46,345 nt of DNA from Desulfuromonas sp. (GTDB taxonomy: Bacteria; Desulfobacterota; Desulfuromonadia; Desulfuromonadales; Desulfuromonadaceae), in contig JAGGYC010000067.1 of the NCBI GenBank assembly GCA_021162745.1, positions 1 to 46,345 of the forward strand, given 5' to 3'. Position 1 is the stretch's first letter, and each line of letters starts with the position of its first letter. The notes below the pieces were generated by a model that was not told the origin of the DNA, ran no database searches, and saw only the letters and a program-made list of their open reading frames with translations. Positions 44,658 through 46,345 of the stretch are shown piece by piece. A program made the translations under genes and the position numbers.

Positions 44658-44670
44658 TTTGATCCTTGAT

Positions 44671-44707
44671 GTTGTCGCTTGACAACAGTGCCATCGGCGA
44701 GGATAGT
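44671..44707 (+). promoter_or_regulatory. Promoter candidate overlapped by an inverted repeat, upstream of the RDD gene
   Basis: TTGACA (44679-44684), a 17-base spacer, and GATAGT (44702-44707). The inverted repeat GTTGTC-GCTT-GACAAC (44671-44686) covers the -35 box and could be an operator. Confidence 0.4.
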
Positions 44708-44791
44708 AAAGGTTGTTTATGAAGTATTTATCATGCTTTGAGCAGTATGTCGGTTTCGACAAAATGATCCTTTATCCTTTGGGGGGAGTGC

Positions 44792-45241
44792 GTGAATAAT
44801 CTCGAATATGCAGGTTTTTGGATCCGTACCGCAGCCACATTGATTGATACCGCATTGCTGCTTATTGTTACCATGCCACCCTTGTTGCTGATCTATGGGC
44901 AAAATTACATGCTCAGCGAAGCCTATGTGCACGGTAGCTGGGATTTGCTGTTTAGCCATGTCATGCCGGCCGTGGCCGTTATCCTGTTCTGGACGTATAA
45001 ATCCGCCACCCCTGGGAAAATGGCATTCAGTCTTACCTTGGTTGATGCACAGACAGGTGGCAAGCCGTCAACCGGTCAGTTGATTGGTCGTTATTTTGCC
45101 TATCTCGCTTCGTTACTACCCTTGGGTTTTGGCTTGATCTGGGTTGGGATTGATAAGCGTAAGCAGGGATTGCATGACAAGTTGGCGGGGACGGTGGTTG
45201 TGCGGAATATGGTTAAGGAGCCGGTGCGGTTTGATGGCTAG
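44792..45241 (+). CDS. RDD-family membrane protein
   Basis: A protein of 149 aa. The GTG at 44792 follows GGGGGGAG. It begins EYAGFWIRTAATLIDTALLL, the R-D-D pattern that names the family, and has about three membrane segments with KSATPGKMAFSLTLVDAQTG and GLHDKLAGTVVV in place. RDD proteins are inner-membrane proteins of mostly unknown role, some linked to cation transport. No partner gene is adjacent. Confidence 0.88.
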   Translation: MNNLEYAGFWIRTAATLIDTALLLIVTMPPLLLIYGQNYMLSEAYVHGSWDLLFSHVMPAVAVILFWTYKSATPGKMAFSLTLVDAQTGGKPSTGQLIGRYFAYLASLLPLGFGLIWVGIDKRKQGLHDKLAGTVVVRNMVKEPVRFDG

Positions 45242-45328
45242 GAGGGGAGGCATAAGTCCGTTTGTTAAACCTGACCCTATTTTTCTTTACGTGATTGAAT
45301 CGCCAAGTTGCGAACTGGGAGTGGTACT

Positions 45329-45742
45329 GTGAATAAAATTAAGCAAAGACTTAAAGATTTCCTGTCTGGCGAGCTGGTATTAGATATGGACGAAAACACT
45401 GCAATTCTCGGCCAGTTTCAAGGGATCGTTGACGCAGGAATTGAAGCTGATGCCGACGCCATGATTGTTGCGCGTAGAATCGGCAAGCGTGTTGTTGCGG
45501 TCGGTGTTGTCGGTAAATCTTTACTACAAGGGGCGGCCTTGACGGCTTATCTCGAAAAATATTTGGCTGACGCGGATGGTTTGGATCGTCACATTACCGG
45601 CATGGTCGATTATCTTTACAAAGATCTTGTTGTGAGCAAGGCGGCGAACCTGATGTTGAGATCCGGTGATCTACGTTGGAGATCTTTTGTGCCAGTGAAA
45701 AACATTGATGAGGTGTTGTCAGCGGCGACCACTGTTAACTGA
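45329..45742 (+). CDS. Hypothetical 137-aa protein
   Basis: I do not recognise this family. The GTG at 45329 with GGGAG about 8 bases upstream is the best start; an earlier in-frame TTG at 45308 lacks a site. The protein is soluble with alternating short strands and helices (LDMDENTAILGQFQGIVDAG, then RRIGKRVVAVGVVGKSLLQG). There is no signal peptide, membrane segment, or Cys cluster. It lies between the RDD gene and an IS256-family remnant, so it could belong to the chromosome or to transferred DNA. Confidence 0.6.
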   Translation: MNKIKQRLKDFLSGELVLDMDENTAILGQFQGIVDAGIEADADAMIVARRIGKRVVAVGVVGKSLLQGAALTAYLEKYLADADGLDRHITGMVDYLYKDLVVSKAANLMLRSGDLRWRSFVPVKNIDEVLSAATTVN

Positions 45743-45784
45743 TTTTTGCAACAGTGTCTTACTTGTAAAAGCTCCGATTGTGAA

Positions 45785-46159
45785 GAGGGTCAGAGTATGT
45801 AAAGCATTTTGTGTAAATGTTTTTTCTAATAAATTGGCATTCTGTCTTCAAACATGATGGAAAAACGATTCATAGCAGCTTTCCAATCTCTTATCGGTCT
45901 AGTCCATCTTTTAGCGATGTTATTCAGTGCCAAATAAAGCAACTTAAACATGGCGTCATCGTTGGGAAATGAACCTCGGTTTTTTGTTACTTTACGCAAC
46001 GACATATTCAATGATTCAATCGCATTTGTCGTGTAAATAACTTTACGAATTTCTGCCGGATATGCGAAAAACAGGGTAATTCGCTCCCAGTTCCTGCGCC
46101 AGATCTGACTGATTGAAGGATGTGTTTTATCCCATTTTTCTTCAAATTCACTTAAGTAT
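45785..46159 (-). pseudogene. IS256-family transposase, C-terminal remnant and element end
   Basis: On the minus strand the frame ending at 45826 encodes the IS256 (Mutator) C-terminus: AIESLNMSLRKVTKNRGSFP, then NDDAMFKLLYLALNNIAKRW and RPIRDWKAAMNRFSIMFEDR. The transposase part extends to about 46159 (YLSEFEEKWDKTHPSISQIW). There it is cut by the end of another element, so the N-terminal half with most of the catalytic residues is missing from the window. Bases 45785-45825 probably hold the element's outer end. Confidence 0.85.
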
Positions 46160-46345
46160 GATGGTCTCGCAAAATCCTCAAAACAGCTAACATGTCGAAT
46201 TAACTACAAGAAATCAGCTTTTCAACTTCCATCCATTGTGTCTTACGTGCTAAGATAGTCAAGTAAATCAATGCTTTGCTTGGAGTATTCATGATTCACG
46301 TCAAAGACCACAAACAGATGGACATGTTCAATCCCTTTGAACACT
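46160..46345 (+). mobile_element. 5' end of a second insertion sequence nested in the IS256 remnant
   Basis: The end GATGGTCTCGCAAAA (46160-46174) abuts the broken transposase and matches the right terminus of the MITE at 24828-24977 (reverse complement) over 15 bases. A leader and a transposase start follow; the window ends inside the element. Its family is tentative. Confidence 0.65.
46291..46345 (+). CDS. Transposase N-terminus (partial, runs off the window)
   Basis: ATG 46291 with GGAG five bases upstream opens MIHVKDHKQMDMFNPFEH, which I recall as the start of IS4/IS5/IS1182-like DDE transposases in Geobacter-type genomes. Only 18 codons are visible, so family assignment is tentative. 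It is the gene of the nested element. Confidence 0.5.
   Translation, partial: MIHVKDHKQMDMFNPFEH

Overview
The window looks like a chromosomal segment from a Desulfuromonadales-type bacterium (Desulfuromonas, Geobacter or Pelobacter relatives). The reasons are the IorAB plus paired PaaK modules, a heme-c chemosensory operon with a small c-type cytochrome, the order surE-pcm-nlpD-rpoS, infC-rpmI-rplT-pheS-pheT-ihfA, and many intergenic palindromes. This is inference from gene content; no database was searched.

Region 1 (1-11.9 kb) is a lipid or polyketide-like biosynthetic locus that continues upstream of the window. It holds a GT2 glycosyltransferase with a DUF2062 tail, an LpxL-like acyltransferase, an acyl carrier protein, a ketosynthase, a ketosynthase lacking its catalytic residues (chain-length-factor-like), an unrecognised 143-aa protein, a BtrH-type acyltransferase, an ABC exporter (ATPase and permease) and a second acyl carrier protein. 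Between the acyltransferase and the first ACP sits a decaying defence module (1.85-4.8 kb): an Mrr-like restriction enzyme, the tail of a Fic/AlbA-type protein with a frameshift, and a DUF1016 nuclease with a nonsense codon. A long repeat separates the two ABC subunits.

Region 2 (12-15.2 kb) holds a Na+/phosphate cotransporter with a PhoU-like tail and a Ppx/GppA gene. The Ppx gene has an in-frame TAA, and its 3' end lies inside a second copy of the long repeat.

Region 3 (15.2-21.1 kb) is an aryl-amino-acid oxidation locus: iorA, iorB, paaK, a double-ACT protein and a second paaK. Two related hairpin elements flank the first paaK. A tRNA-Pro gene follows.

Region 4 (21.6-30.3 kb) is a chemosensory operon: CheY, an unknown protein, a heme-c DUF3365/HAMP sensor without an output domain, a receiver-DUF4388 protein, an HPt-CheW fusion, a hybrid CheA, a PilJ-like MCP and a one-heme cytochrome c. 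A 150-bp MITE with 16-bp terminal inverted repeats and a 6-bp target duplication lies inside it. A convergent long-chain acyl-CoA synthetase follows.

Region 5 (32.4-45.7 kb) is conserved housekeeping: tRNA-Val, thrS, infC (ATA start), rpmI, rplT, pheS, pheT, ihfA, a MerR regulator, surE, pcm, a DedA/YqaA-like membrane protein, nlpD, rpoS, apt, tRNA-Arg, an RDD protein and a small unknown protein. The right edge holds an IS256-family transposase remnant cut by a second insertion sequence. That element's end matches the MITE terminus.
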